This document shows, in pieces, positions 8,365-16,354 of a stretch of DNA of 45,372 nucleotides. Below the pieces are notes generated by a model. The model did no database searches and was not told the origin of the DNA. It saw only the letters and a list, made by a program, of their open reading frames with translations. The DNA is taken from positions 15,349 through 60,720 of the forward strand of contig DFWZ01000004.1 of assembly GCA_002381565.1 (NCBI GenBank), given 5' to 3'. Every line of letters starts with the position of its first letter. Positions within the stretch are counted from its first letter, which is position 1. The stretch is from Gallionella sp. UBA4121 (GTDB lineage Bacteria > Pseudomonadota > Gammaproteobacteria > Burkholderiales > Gallionellaceae). Position numbers and translations under genes: made by a program.

Positions 8365-9449
8365 GCGATCAGCCGAACCCTCAGCAACTGAGAAATGCCG
8401 CTGAAGCGAAACTTGCCGGCTTGCCGGCTGGCACAACGACGCGTTCCGCCCAGGAACTGCTGCACGAACTTCAGGTGCATCAGATTGAGCTTGAGATGCA
8501 GAATGAAAACTTGCGTCAGGTGCAGTTTGAACTGGAACGATCTCGTGATCGCTATATGGATTTTTATGATTTTGCTCCGGTGGGCTACCTTACCCTCAAG
8601 GAAAACGGCCTGATCTCTGAAATCAATCTCACCGGCGCAGGCATGCTGGGTGAGGAACGCAGCCGGCTGCTGTATCACCGCCTGACTCCGTATGTCGCCG
8701 CGGAATATCAGGATCACTGGGTGCGTCACTTCATGCGTGTCCTCGCAAGCAACGAGGCCCAGCCTTGTGAACTGGCCCTCCAGAAAAGTGACGGGGCACG
8801 TTTTTTTGCACACCTGGATTGCATGCGTCAGAGCAAACTGGATGAGATGCCCGAAGTGCGCATCATACTGAGCGATATCACCGAACGCATCAAACACGAG
8901 GAAGAAATCCGCAAGCTGGCATTCTATGACGCCCTGACGCAATTGCCTAACCGGCGTTTGTTGAACGACAGGCTGGATCATGCCATGGCCGCTTCCAAGC
9001 GCAGTGGCCGGTATGGGGCGCTGATGTTTGTCGATCTGGATAATTTCAAGCCGCTCAATGACATGTATGGCCACAACATGGGGGATTTGCTGCTGATCGA
9101 GGCGGCGCGCCGCATCACCCGTTGTCTGCGCGAAATGGATACGGTGGCGCGATTTGGCGGTGATGAGTTCGTGGTGTTGTTGGGCGAACTGGATGTGGAG
9201 AAAACCGAGTCCATCGCGCAAGCGGGCACCGTGGCGGAAAAAATCCGCTCAGCGCTGGCTGAAGTCTACCGGCTGAAAACACATGACACGAATATGCTGG
9301 AATACCATTGCACATCGAGCATCGGCGTGACGTTATTCAGAGATCACGAAAGCAGTCAGACAAAAGTTCTCAAGTGGGCCGATATGGCGATGTATCAGGC
9401 AAAGGCAGCCGGGCGCAACGTCGTGCGTTTTTACGAGTCTGACAAATAA
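8361..9449 (+). CDS. PAS-GGDEF diguanylate cyclase
   Basis: The 362-residue protein has a short coiled coil (LLHELQVHQIELEMQNENLR, about 33-52), a PAS domain at about 60-185 and a GGDEF domain at about 195-360. The catalytic GGDEF is intact near residue 265 (RFGGDEFVVLL), and REMD five residues before it is a canonical RxxD inhibitory site, so product-inhibited c-di-GMP synthesis is expected. No membrane segment is present, so it is cytosolic. Its ATG overlaps the stop of the CheB-CheR fusion, implying translational coupling. The sensor half is clearly paralogous to that of the kinase at 9490. Confidence 0.9.
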   Translation: MSDQPNPQQLRNAAEAKLAGLPAGTTTRSAQELLHELQVHQIELEMQNENLRQVQFELERSRDRYMDFYDFAPVGYLTLKENGLISEINLTGAGMLGEERSRLLYHRLTPYVAAEYQDHWVRHFMRVLASNEAQPCELALQKSDGARFFAHLDCMRQSKLDEMPEVRIILSDITERIKHEEEIRKLAFYDALTQLPNRRLLNDRLDHAMAASKRSGRYGALMFVDLDNFKPLNDMYGHNMGDLLLIEAARRITRCLREMDTVARFGGDEFVVLLGELDVEKTESIAQAGTVAEKIRSALAEVYRLKTHDTNMLEYHCTSSIGVTLFRDHESSQTKVLKWADMAMYQAKAAGRNVVRFYESDK

Positions 9450-9489
9450 TGAAAAATTGTATTTACGACCACTACCCACAGAGGACGCT

Positions 9490-11082
9490 ATGAACGCTAA
9501 GCAGAAGACAAAATTGCGCGCCCAGGCTGCGGGTAGTTTGCCAGCGACAGCGGCGCGCTCCACTGCAACGTTGCTGCAAGAGCTTCAGGTGCATCAAATT
9601 GAACTTGAGACGCAGAATGAAAACCTGCGTCAGACCCAGCGCGCCCTGGAGGAATCACGCGATCGCTACCGGAATCTTTATGAATTTTTACCCGTCGCTT
9701 TTCTCACGCTTAACAGCAAGGGGCTGATCTTTGAAGTTAACCATTCCGCTGTCTCGCTGTTCGAAGCTGATCGCAGGCAACTGATTAACTGTGGCTTTGA
9801 CGGATACATCGTGCCGGAAGATTTCAAGCGGTGGCACCAGCTTTTTTCCAAGATATTGAATAGCAACCGTAAGCACAGTTGCGAACTGGCCATCCGGCGC
9901 GTGGACGGCTCGGTCTTTCCTGCCCATCTTGACTGCATGCGCATGGAGGATGGCAACGGCGAGAACACGGTGCGTGTCGCGATTTCCGACATCACAGAGC
10001 AAAAGCGGGCGGAAGCAGAATTGCGCGTGTCGGAGGAAAAATTCCGGGCCATATTCGAGGGCACACGCGATGGCATTGTGCTGATCGATGATAACGGCAT
10101 GATCGTTGACTGCAATCAGGAATTCGTGCGGCAAGCCGGCATGCCATCCGGGCAGCTCAAACAAATGCGGATATGGGAATTCCGACCCGCCGACAAAGTC
10201 GAATTGGCCAGGGGCATATTTCAGGAAGCACTGAAATCAGGTTTGGCCGGGGTGGCTGAGTTCAAATACAAAAAACCGGACGGCAGGGTTATTCAGGTCG
10301 AAGCTCGGGGAACCTGCCTCCTCATCGGCGGCCAAACTTACCTGAAATGCATCGTACGCGACATCACCGATCGCAAGAATGTGGAGACTGAACTCAGGGA
10401 ATACCAGCGCTTGTTGCGTGAACTGGCGGCGCAAGGCGCAACCTCGCGAGAAGCTGAACTCAAACATATCGCCCGCGAAGTGCATGATGAACTGGGACAA
10501 CTGCTTACCGCGTTGCGCATGGATATATCCTTGCTGCGCATTCAGTTTGGCGACGATGATCCGGCGCTGATGATCATGATTAAAGATATGCTGGTGCTGG
10601 TGGATAAAGCGATTCAAGGCGTGCGCGACGTGACTGCGAATTTGCATCCGCCCGCGCTCGATATGGGTATTGTGCCCGCCATTACATGGCTTGCCGAAGA
10701 CTTTACCAGCCGTACCGGGGTGGCCTGTGACTTGCAGTTCGTCGATGACCAGCCTAGACTTGACGATACCCGTACCTTGACGCTGTTTCGCATCGTGCAG
10801 GAATCCTTGACCAATATCGCACGGTATGCGCAAGCCACGCATGTTGTGATTACAATCAAGTCGAGTCGTGAAGATATCACGATCGAGGTGCGTGACGACG
10901 GCAAGGGATTCGACACGCACGCGATTCCGACTAAACAGTCGTTCGGCCTGATGGGCATGAAGGAACGTGCGCTTGCCGTATCTGGCAAGGTTGAAGTGGC
11001 CAGTTCGCCTGGAGCAGGCACGGTCGTTTTGGTTGATATTCCACTGTTTCAAACAAACCCGGGGAGAAGAGTTAATGATTAG
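9490..11082 (+). CDS. PAS-PAS histidine kinase, NarX/UhpB-type (HisKA_3)
   Basis: The ATG at 9490 is chosen because GAGG at 9481-9484 precedes it; an upstream ATG at 9457 lacks a site. The 530-residue protein has the same coiled coil and PAS sensor as the preceding cyclase (about 25-180), a second PAS domain (about 185-305), a HisKA_3 dimerisation domain with phospho-acceptor His332 in REVHDELGQ, and a HATPase domain with ESLTNIARYAQA and DDGKGFD. There is no membrane span, so the signal is sensed in the cytosol. It overlaps the response-regulator gene by 8 bases, making that its likely partner. Confidence 0.92.
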   Translation: MNAKQKTKLRAQAAGSLPATAARSTATLLQELQVHQIELETQNENLRQTQRALEESRDRYRNLYEFLPVAFLTLNSKGLIFEVNHSAVSLFEADRRQLINCGFDGYIVPEDFKRWHQLFSKILNSNRKHSCELAIRRVDGSVFPAHLDCMRMEDGNGENTVRVAISDITEQKRAEAELRVSEEKFRAIFEGTRDGIVLIDDNGMIVDCNQEFVRQAGMPSGQLKQMRIWEFRPADKVELARGIFQEALKSGLAGVAEFKYKKPDGRVIQVEARGTCLLIGGQTYLKCIVRDITDRKNVETELREYQRLLRELAAQGATSREAELKHIAREVHDELGQLLTALRMDISLLRIQFGDDDPALMIMIKDMLVLVDKAIQGVRDVTANLHPPALDMGIVPAITWLAEDFTSRTGVACDLQFVDDQPRLDDTRTLTLFRIVQESLTNIARYAQATHVVITIKSSREDITIEVRDDGKGFDTHAIPTKQSFGLMGMKERALAVSGKVEVASSPGAGTVVLVDIPLFQTNPGRRVND

Positions 11083-11719
11083 CCTGTTGATTGCCGACGA
11101 TCACGCCATTGTGCGTGAAGGAATTAATAAAATACTTGCGCTAACCTCTGATATCAAGGTGAAAGCGGAGGCCGTCGATGGTCTTGATGTCATGCAACGG
11201 CTCAAAACGCGTGCCGATTTTGATTTGTTGCTGCTGGATCTGACCATGCCGGGTGTCAGCGGCATTGATTTGATCACACAGATCAAGACCGCTTATCCGC
11301 GCCTGCCCATGCTGGTGTTCAGTATGCACAACGAGTCGCAGGTCGCCTCGCGTGCGATCAAGGCCGGTGCATCCGGTTTCATTTCCAAAGACAGCGACCC
11401 GGAAGTGTTGCTGGAAGCCATACGGCGTGTGGCCGGCGGCGGCAAGTATATCGATCCGGTTATGGCTGAACAACTGGCATTTGATGTGTTGCTTCCCGAG
11501 CAGCGTGCGCCGCATTCCCTGCTTTCCGAGCGTGAGTTTGAGGTATTCGGACTGCTGGTTAACGGCAAACGGGTCAATGAAATTGCCGAGCAGCTTCATA
11601 TCAGCAACAAGACCGTGAGCACGCACAAGCTGAACCTGATGGTAAAAATGAAACTCAACAGCACAGCGGATCTGGTTCACTATGCGGTTGCACATAATCT
11701 GTTCCCGATAGGCGCGTAA
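11075..11719 (+). CDS. NarL/FixJ-type response regulator
   Basis: The 214-residue protein begins MISLLIADDHAIVREG at 11075, inside the end of the kinase gene; the longer open frame upstream lacks family similarity. The receiver domain (about 1-120) has the acidic pair DD at 8-9, phospho-acceptor Asp55 (LLLLDLTMPG) and Lys in GFISKDSD. The LuxR-type HTH is at about 148-210 (LSEREFEVFGLL, then EIAEQLHISNKTVSTHK). GGGGAGAAG at about 11061-11069 serves as ribosome-binding site. It is probably a DNA-binding activator phosphorylated by the adjacent kinase. Targets are unknown. Confidence 0.93.
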   Translation: MISLLIADDHAIVREGINKILALTSDIKVKAEAVDGLDVMQRLKTRADFDLLLLDLTMPGVSGIDLITQIKTAYPRLPMLVFSMHNESQVASRAIKAGASGFISKDSDPEVLLEAIRRVAGGGKYIDPVMAEQLAFDVLLPEQRAPHSLLSEREFEVFGLLVNGKRVNEIAEQLHISNKTVSTHKLNLMVKMKLNSTADLVHYAVAHNLFPIGA

Positions 11720-12150
11720 CGGTCTGGACGCAAGTTCCCGGCTGACTCAAGGCCAGCTGGGGGTGAGCGGGTGAAGCACACGGCCCTTTATTACCCCGCT
11801 TCCGATGCGCAGCAGCGGGAAGCGGGAGTGAGCTACCCCTGAGGCTGCGATCTTCGTCAAAATCCCCCCTGGTGCGAGGGGTGCACCTCACGCTGACATC
11901 GCTTGCAAAACCATCCCTGCATCGTTTTTCATCACACCCCATCCTTTCGATAGGAAATTTCCTATTGATATCGACCTTTTTACCATATAAAAATCAGTAT
12001 CAACCGATGGTGATGACTGATTGCTCTGTGCATAATCAATCGTGCTGGAAATGTGCGTGTCTGCTGACCAGCAAGCAAATTTTTATCTATGACGTTGCTA
12101 ATCAGGGCAGGTTACAACGCTTCATATATTCAGGTATTTAGGAGAATGGA
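11720..12150. other. Intergenic region with GC-rich hairpins
   Basis: About 430 bases without a credible gene. The left half is GC-rich and contains a 9 bp perfect dyad, CCCGCTTCC at 11795-11803 with GGAAGCGGG at 11818-11826, followed by more short GC-rich inverted matches around 11835-11890. No U-tract follows, so a classic terminator is not shown; a small RNA or degraded repeat is possible. The right half is AT-rich and likely holds the promoter of the next gene. Confidence 0.45.
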
Positions 12151-12474
12151 ATGTTGAAAAAATATAAACAATCCAGCACGGCGCTGTTTTTGTTCAAGGT
12201 CATGCGCGAGATGGACAAAATGAGCTCTGAATTGCATGAGCACCGTTATTACCTTGAGCAAAATGTAGCGCAGAGAACTGAGCATTTGACAAAACGCATC
12301 GAGGTGCTGGAAGCCTGCAATGCAACCTTGAGCAGCAGACTGGCCTTGTCTCAAAAAACGCTAGCCGCACTGCAACATATCCAGACCCTGAAGAAACCCG
12401 AGCCACATGACGGCGGTGCGAAGTTTCACATTGTGAACACGCGGATCAGTTCCGCACTGCGAAAACACAACTAA
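12151..12474 (+). CDS. Small coiled-coil protein, unrecognised
   Basis: A 107-residue ORF with a good ribosome-binding site (AGGAG at 12141-12145). I do not recognise a family. Residues about 15-75 are strongly helical and probably coiled-coil (REMDKMSSELHEHRYYLEQN, then RIEVLEACNATLSSRLALSQ). The protein is basic at both ends, has no signal peptide and no membrane span. It stands alone between the response regulator and hsp20; all share a strand. Confidence 0.6.
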   Translation: MLKKYKQSSTALFLFKVMREMDKMSSELHEHRYYLEQNVAQRTEHLTKRIEVLEACNATLSSRLALSQKTLAALQHIQTLKKPEPHDGGAKFHIVNTRISSALRKHN

Positions 12475-12560
12475 ACCGATGCGAGTTACAACAAGCATGC
12501 GGGCAAATATTAAAAATCTGCTATTTATTCAATGAGTCACTAAGCCTAAGGAGAGCGATC

Positions 12561-13004
12561 ATGAATTTAGTCAAATGGAACCCCTTCAATGAACTGGAAG
12601 ATGTCAGCAACCGCCTGAACAGCCTTTTCGGGAGACTGCCTGCCAGAACTGAATCAGGCCAGTTGGCATTGGCAGACTGGACTCCTTCAGTCGATATCAG
12701 CGAGACGGATGCAGCCTATCTGATCAAGGCTGAAATCCCTGAAGTCGGCAAAGAAAATGTCAAGGTCACCCTGCAGAACGGCATGCTTACCATTGCCGGT
12801 GAGCGTAAGCAGGAAAAGGAAGAAAAAAACAAGAAATTCCACCGTATCGAGCGTTCTTTCGGCAGCTTTACGCGCAGCTTCAGGGTGCCGGAGGATGCCG
12901 ATTCAACCACGGTGACCGCAGAATTCAAGGACGGCGTGCTCAACGTCACACTGCCCAAGTCGGAAAAAGCACAGAGCAAATCCATTGATGTAAAGATCGC
13001 ATAG
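12561..13004 (+). CDS. Hsp20/alpha-crystallin small heat-shock protein
   Basis: The 147-residue protein has the N-terminal MNLVKWNPFNELEDVSNRLN seen in many class A bacterial Hsp20 proteins and an alpha-crystallin domain at about 40-145, ending with the conserved GVLNVTLPK motif. It would hold unfolded proteins in the cytosol as an ATP-independent chaperone. AAGGAGAG at 12548-12555 is a strong ribosome-binding site. The C-terminal IxI tail motif is not obvious; SIDVKIA is the closest. A cold-shock gene follows at 88 bases. Confidence 0.93.
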   Translation: MNLVKWNPFNELEDVSNRLNSLFGRLPARTESGQLALADWTPSVDISETDAAYLIKAEIPEVGKENVKVTLQNGMLTIAGERKQEKEEKNKKFHRIERSFGSFTRSFRVPEDADSTTVTAEFKDGVLNVTLPKSEKAQSKSIDVKIA

Positions 13005-13011
13005 CGTACGC

Positions 13012-13033
13012 CTCTTTCCAGCAGTGGGAAGAG
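13012..13033. terminator. Possible hairpin after hsp20
   Basis: CTCTTTCC at 13012-13019 pairs with GGGAAGAG at 13026-13033 (one G-T pair) over a 6-base loop, 8 bases after the hsp20 stop. No T-run follows on this strand, so it may be a partial terminator or an RNA-stability hairpin. Confidence 0.35.
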
Positions 13034-13091
13034 AAAACAAGCAGGTGGCAGCAGGCAATTTATTGATTTTTTTAAATGTAAGGGGGTAGTC

Positions 13092-13298
13092 ATGGCAACA
13101 GGTACGGTTAAATGGTTCAATGATGAAAAGGGCTTCGGGTTTATTACGCCCGATGAGGGTGGAGATGATCTGTTTGCACACTTTTCGGCGATCAACGTCA
13201 ATGGTTTCAAGTCTCTAAAGGAAGGCCAAAAAATCAGTTTTGAAGTGGCTATGGGCCCAAAGGGGAAACAGGCCTCCAATATACAAATCGTTCATTGA
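13092..13298 (+). CDS. CspA-family cold-shock protein
   Basis: The 68-residue protein is a single cold-shock domain: TVKWFNDEKGFGFITPD contains the RNP1 motif KGFGFI, and DLFAHFSAI is the RNP2 region, with Leu and Ala where DVFVHF is usual. It binds single-stranded nucleic acids and melts RNA structure. AAGGGGG at 13080-13086 is a strong ribosome-binding site. No long cold-shock 5' leader is evident in the 88-base gap. Confidence 0.95.
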   Translation: MATGTVKWFNDEKGFGFITPDEGGDDLFAHFSAINVNGFKSLKEGQKISFEVAMGPKGKQASNIQIVH

Positions 13299-13322
13299 TT
13301 TTATCTGGGTCTTTATCTGATC

Positions 13323-13353
13323 TTGATGCTTCGATGGTTTGTTGAAGCATCAA
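13323..13353. promoter_or_regulatory. 10 bp perfect dyad upstream of the hybrid kinase
   Basis: TTGATGCTTC at 13323-13332 and GAAGCATCAA at 13344-13353 form a perfect 10 bp stem around an 11-base loop. It ends 22 bases before the kinase ATG and lies 25 bases after the csp stop. There is no T-run, so it may be an operator, or an RNA hairpin affecting either gene. Confidence 0.45.
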
Positions 13354-13375
13354 GTCAGGATGCGAGAACCCGACC

Positions 13376-14599
13376 ATGATTGAACAACGCAGAATTGAAC
13401 GCAACTTTGTCCCTCAGCAGGTGGTGGGGGCTATACATGTTTTGCGCGAAAAAAAGGAACAAGCGGAACGCGCCAATCATGACAAGAGTCGTTTTCTGGC
13501 CGTAGCCAGTCATGACTTGCGGCAACCGATACATGCCTTAGGGTTATATGTCGCGGAACTGCGCCGCAAAATTTCAGGGGAAGAGCAGCAACATCTGGTT
13601 GGACAGGTTGAGCGCTCGGTGGATGCAATTTCCGCACTCATCAATGACTTACTCGATATATCCAGGCTGGATGCAGGACTGGTTGTGCCGCAAAAGCAGG
13701 CCTGTGATGTTTCAGTGTTACTTGAGCGGATCACGACCAGCTTTCAGATGCAGGCTCAAGCCAGAAATATTCGCCTGGTAGTGCGCCCGTATCACGGGCG
13801 GGTGATCAGTGATCCGGTACTGCTGGAACGCATTGTGATGAATCTGGTGAGTAACGCGCTGCGGTACACTCACCCAAATGGCATCGTGCTGGTAGCCTGC
13901 AGGAAGCGCGGCGATGATTTGCTGATCGAAGTGCGCGACAATGGCATCGGCATAGATCAGGCCAGTCAGGCCAACATCTTCGGCGAATACGTTCAGTTAA
14001 ACCCGCACAAGCCGGATGCACAACAAGGCATGGGACTGGGATTAGCCATCGTCGATCGCCTGATCAGATTGCTTGACCACAAAATAGCGCTGCGCTCAGC
14101 CTCCAATATGGGTTCCACGTTCGCGCTGCGGCTAACCAGAACGTCAGAGTCTGCTGATTCCGTCGCCGAAATGGCTGGCATGGGGTTTGACAGCTTGCCG
14201 CTGGCGGGGAAAAAGCTGTTGATAGTGGATGGCGATGAGCAGGTCAGGGGCAGCACGACGGCGTTGCTCAGTGCATGGGGATGCAACGTGACAGCAGTGC
14301 ATACGTTCGAAGCCGTGCAAAAAATGCTCAGCGAAGGTGCAAACTGGGATATGGTTATCAGCGACTATCAGGTGGGTAGCAAAGAGACGGGGCTGGATGT
14401 TATCGACACAGTGCGACTGTCTCTCGACACGCCCACCCCATGCATCCTGATCAGCGGTGATACCCGTAGCGATATAGTAAGCATGGTACAGAAAGCCGGA
14501 CATCATTTTTTGAGCAAACCCGTTAAACCTGCCAAGTTAAGATCCCTGATGCAGTTTTTGCTGGAAGAGCAGCGGGAACTGATGGCAGTTAATGATTGA
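13376..14599 (+). CDS. Hybrid histidine kinase with C-terminal receiver domain
   Basis: The 407-residue protein lacks an N-terminal sensor domain: a short helical lead is followed directly by HisKA with His46 (ASHDLRQPIHALGL), a HATPase domain with NLVSNALRYTH and MGLGLAIVDRLI, and a receiver domain from about 285 with phospho-acceptor Asp330 (MVISDYQVG) and Lys in FLSKPVKP. The layout matches stand-alone hybrid kinases that end a phosphorelay or act with a separate sensor. The start at 13376 has a poor ribosome-binding site, and a hairpin stands just upstream. It overlaps the open frame of the next gene, but that gene probably starts at 14631. Confidence 0.88.
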   Translation: MIEQRRIERNFVPQQVVGAIHVLREKKEQAERANHDKSRFLAVASHDLRQPIHALGLYVAELRRKISGEEQQHLVGQVERSVDAISALINDLLDISRLDAGLVVPQKQACDVSVLLERITTSFQMQAQARNIRLVVRPYHGRVISDPVLLERIVMNLVSNALRYTHPNGIVLVACRKRGDDLLIEVRDNGIGIDQASQANIFGEYVQLNPHKPDAQQGMGLGLAIVDRLIRLLDHKIALRSASNMGSTFALRLTRTSESADSVAEMAGMGFDSLPLAGKKLLIVDGDEQVRGSTTALLSAWGCNVTAVHTFEAVQKMLSEGANWDMVISDYQVGSKETGLDVIDTVRLSLDTPTPCILISGDTRSDIVSMVQKAGHHFLSKPVKPAKLRSLMQFLLEEQRELMAVND

Positions 14600-14630
14600 C
14601 AGTCAGGCTGAATTTTGCCAATCTCCAGCC

Positions 14631-14990
14631 ATGTCGCAAACCACCAGAAAATTTATCGCCGTGCTTTTAGCCCTGTGGCTGCCGCTTTTTAGCGGCAGTG
14701 CGCTGGCGGCCACGATCTCCATGCAGTATGGCTCATGCCATGAGACTGGCATGGGAGTAATGCAGATGGCGGATATTCACCACCATGATGATCACCAGCA
14801 TGGTGTTCAGAATAAGCAGCCCTGCAATAACTGCGGCATCTGCCATCTGGCGTACAGCGGCTATCTGGGTGTACAGGAAGTCAATGTATTGGACTCGCTG
14901 CACCTGGCTTTTTCGGGCACGCCCTACCTGCTTTCGTTTCATTCCATCTCTTCCATTCCGCTTCTTCCTCCGCCCCTCGATCTCGCCTGA
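14631..14990 (+). CDS. Small secreted Cys/His-rich protein, DUF2946-like, copper-linked
   Basis: Starting at the ATG at 14631, the 119-residue product has a signal peptide (RKFIAVLLALWLPLFSGSALA), a His-rich segment (DIHHHDDHQHG), a CNNCGICH motif and a hydrophobic C-terminal stretch ending in IPLLPPPLDLA. This organisation resembles DUF2946-type proteins found beside copper efflux genes. The His and Cys residues could bind Cu or Ag in the periplasm, but this is inference. It stands directly before the outer-membrane component of the efflux set, 104 bases upstream, on the same strand. Confidence 0.7.
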   Translation: MSQTTRKFIAVLLALWLPLFSGSALAATISMQYGSCHETGMGVMQMADIHHHDDHQHGVQNKQPCNNCGICHLAYSGYLGVQEVNVLDSLHLAFSGTPYLLSFHSISSIPLLPPPLDLA

Positions 14991-15094
14991 CGCGGGAGTA
15001 GTACGTCTGCCGGTTTGATAGCCGTTAATGCTCCCCCTTGGTTATTTGGCGGCCATAGTGGCTGTCCGATTGATATCGCACGAGGATTTTTAAC

Positions 15095-16354
15095 ATGAAG
15101 CTATCAACGATTTACCCTCTGCTGTTCGGCATGTGGTTAATTCCGGCAGCGGCGGCGCCGTTGGGCAGCGATGTCGCAAGCCTGCTGAATTACGCAAGTG
15201 AACACAATCCTGAGCTGGCGGCGATGCGCCATGAAGCCGATGCCGCCGCGCAACGCGAGCAACCCGCAGGCGCATTGCCCGACCCTGTGCTGCGTGCAGA
15301 ACTGATGGACATCACCAATCAGGGCACGAACAGGGGGGTGAGTTTGCTGCCCACGCAGGTAGGCAGCACGCGTTACCGGCTGATGCAGAGTGTGCCGTGG
15401 TTCGGCAAGCTTGATTTGAAGCGGGAGGTGGCCGAGGCGGGAGCCGACCAGGCGCAGGGACGAACCGCCACAACCTGGGCTGCGTTGTCGGCTAAGATCA
15501 AGTCCGCTTATGCACAGTATTATTACGTATCCGGCAGTCAAAAAATCACCCGCGAACTGCTTGACCTGTTGGTGCAGATGGAGAAAGTAGCGCAGGTGCG
15601 TTATGCCAACGGTCTGGCGGCACAGCAGGATGCAGTGCGCGCGCAGGTTGAACAAACGGTTATGAAAACCGAACTGGTCGCGCTGGATAATACCCGGCGC
15701 CAAATTGAGGCTCAGCTGAATGCGCTGTTGTCGCGTCCGGCCATTTTGCCACTTGCCGTTCCAGAACGATTGCGCAGCATTCCGACAGCGGCCAGTCTGG
15801 AAAACTATACGGCACTGGAGAGTCGCATTCGTGAACACAATCCGGATTTGTTTGTGGACGAGGCAGGCGTCAGCGCGGCAGAAAAAAATCGTGCTCTTGT
15901 ATACAAAAACCGCTATCCGGATTTTGCAGTGGGTATTTCTCCGACCCAGTTCGGCTCAGTGGTGCGCCAGTGGGATGTGATGGTCGAACTCAATGTTCCG
16001 TTGCAGCAGGAGACACGCCGTTCACAGGAGCGTGAATCGGAGGCGATGCTGGCGGCGGCGCGCGCACGCAAGGAAGCGACCGGCAACCGCGTGCTGTCTG
16101 CGCTGGCCGAAAACCTGTCCGGCCTGGATGCTGCGCTGCGCACCGAACAGTTAGGCGCCAGTGGCCTGCTGCCTCAGGCGAAAGTTACCTTTGAATCCGC
16201 ATTGAGCGGCTATCAGAACGGAAAAGTGGATTTTGCGACTTTGCTGGATGCGGCCAGGCAGATTCTCAAAGCCCGGCTGGAGGTACTCAAGGCAGAGACA
16301 GACGCGCAGATGCGCCTGGCCCAAATCGAACAACTGCTGGGAGCAGAATTATGA
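15095..16354 (+). CDS. TolC-family outer-membrane efflux protein (CusC-like)
   Basis: The 419-residue protein has a signal peptide (LLFGMWLIPAAAAP) and no lipobox Cys. It shows the paired outer-membrane-efflux-protein repeats: ASLLNYASEHNPELAAMRHE near 30 and SRIREHNPDLFVDEAGVSAA near 240, each opening a long helical hairpin. It would form the outer-membrane channel of the RND metal pump encoded by the next two genes. It overlaps the membrane-fusion gene by 4 bases. The fit is to the shorter OEPs seen in Cus/Czc-type clusters. Confidence 0.88.
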   Translation: MKLSTIYPLLFGMWLIPAAAAPLGSDVASLLNYASEHNPELAAMRHEADAAAQREQPAGALPDPVLRAELMDITNQGTNRGVSLLPTQVGSTRYRLMQSVPWFGKLDLKREVAEAGADQAQGRTATTWAALSAKIKSAYAQYYYVSGSQKITRELLDLLVQMEKVAQVRYANGLAAQQDAVRAQVEQTVMKTELVALDNTRRQIEAQLNALLSRPAILPLAVPERLRSIPTAASLENYTALESRIREHNPDLFVDEAGVSAAEKNRALVYKNRYPDFAVGISPTQFGSVVRQWDVMVELNVPLQQETRRSQERESEAMLAAARARKEATGNRVLSALAENLSGLDAALRTEQLGASGLLPQAKVTFESALSGYQNGKVDFATLLDAARQILKARLEVLKAETDAQMRLAQIEQLLGAEL

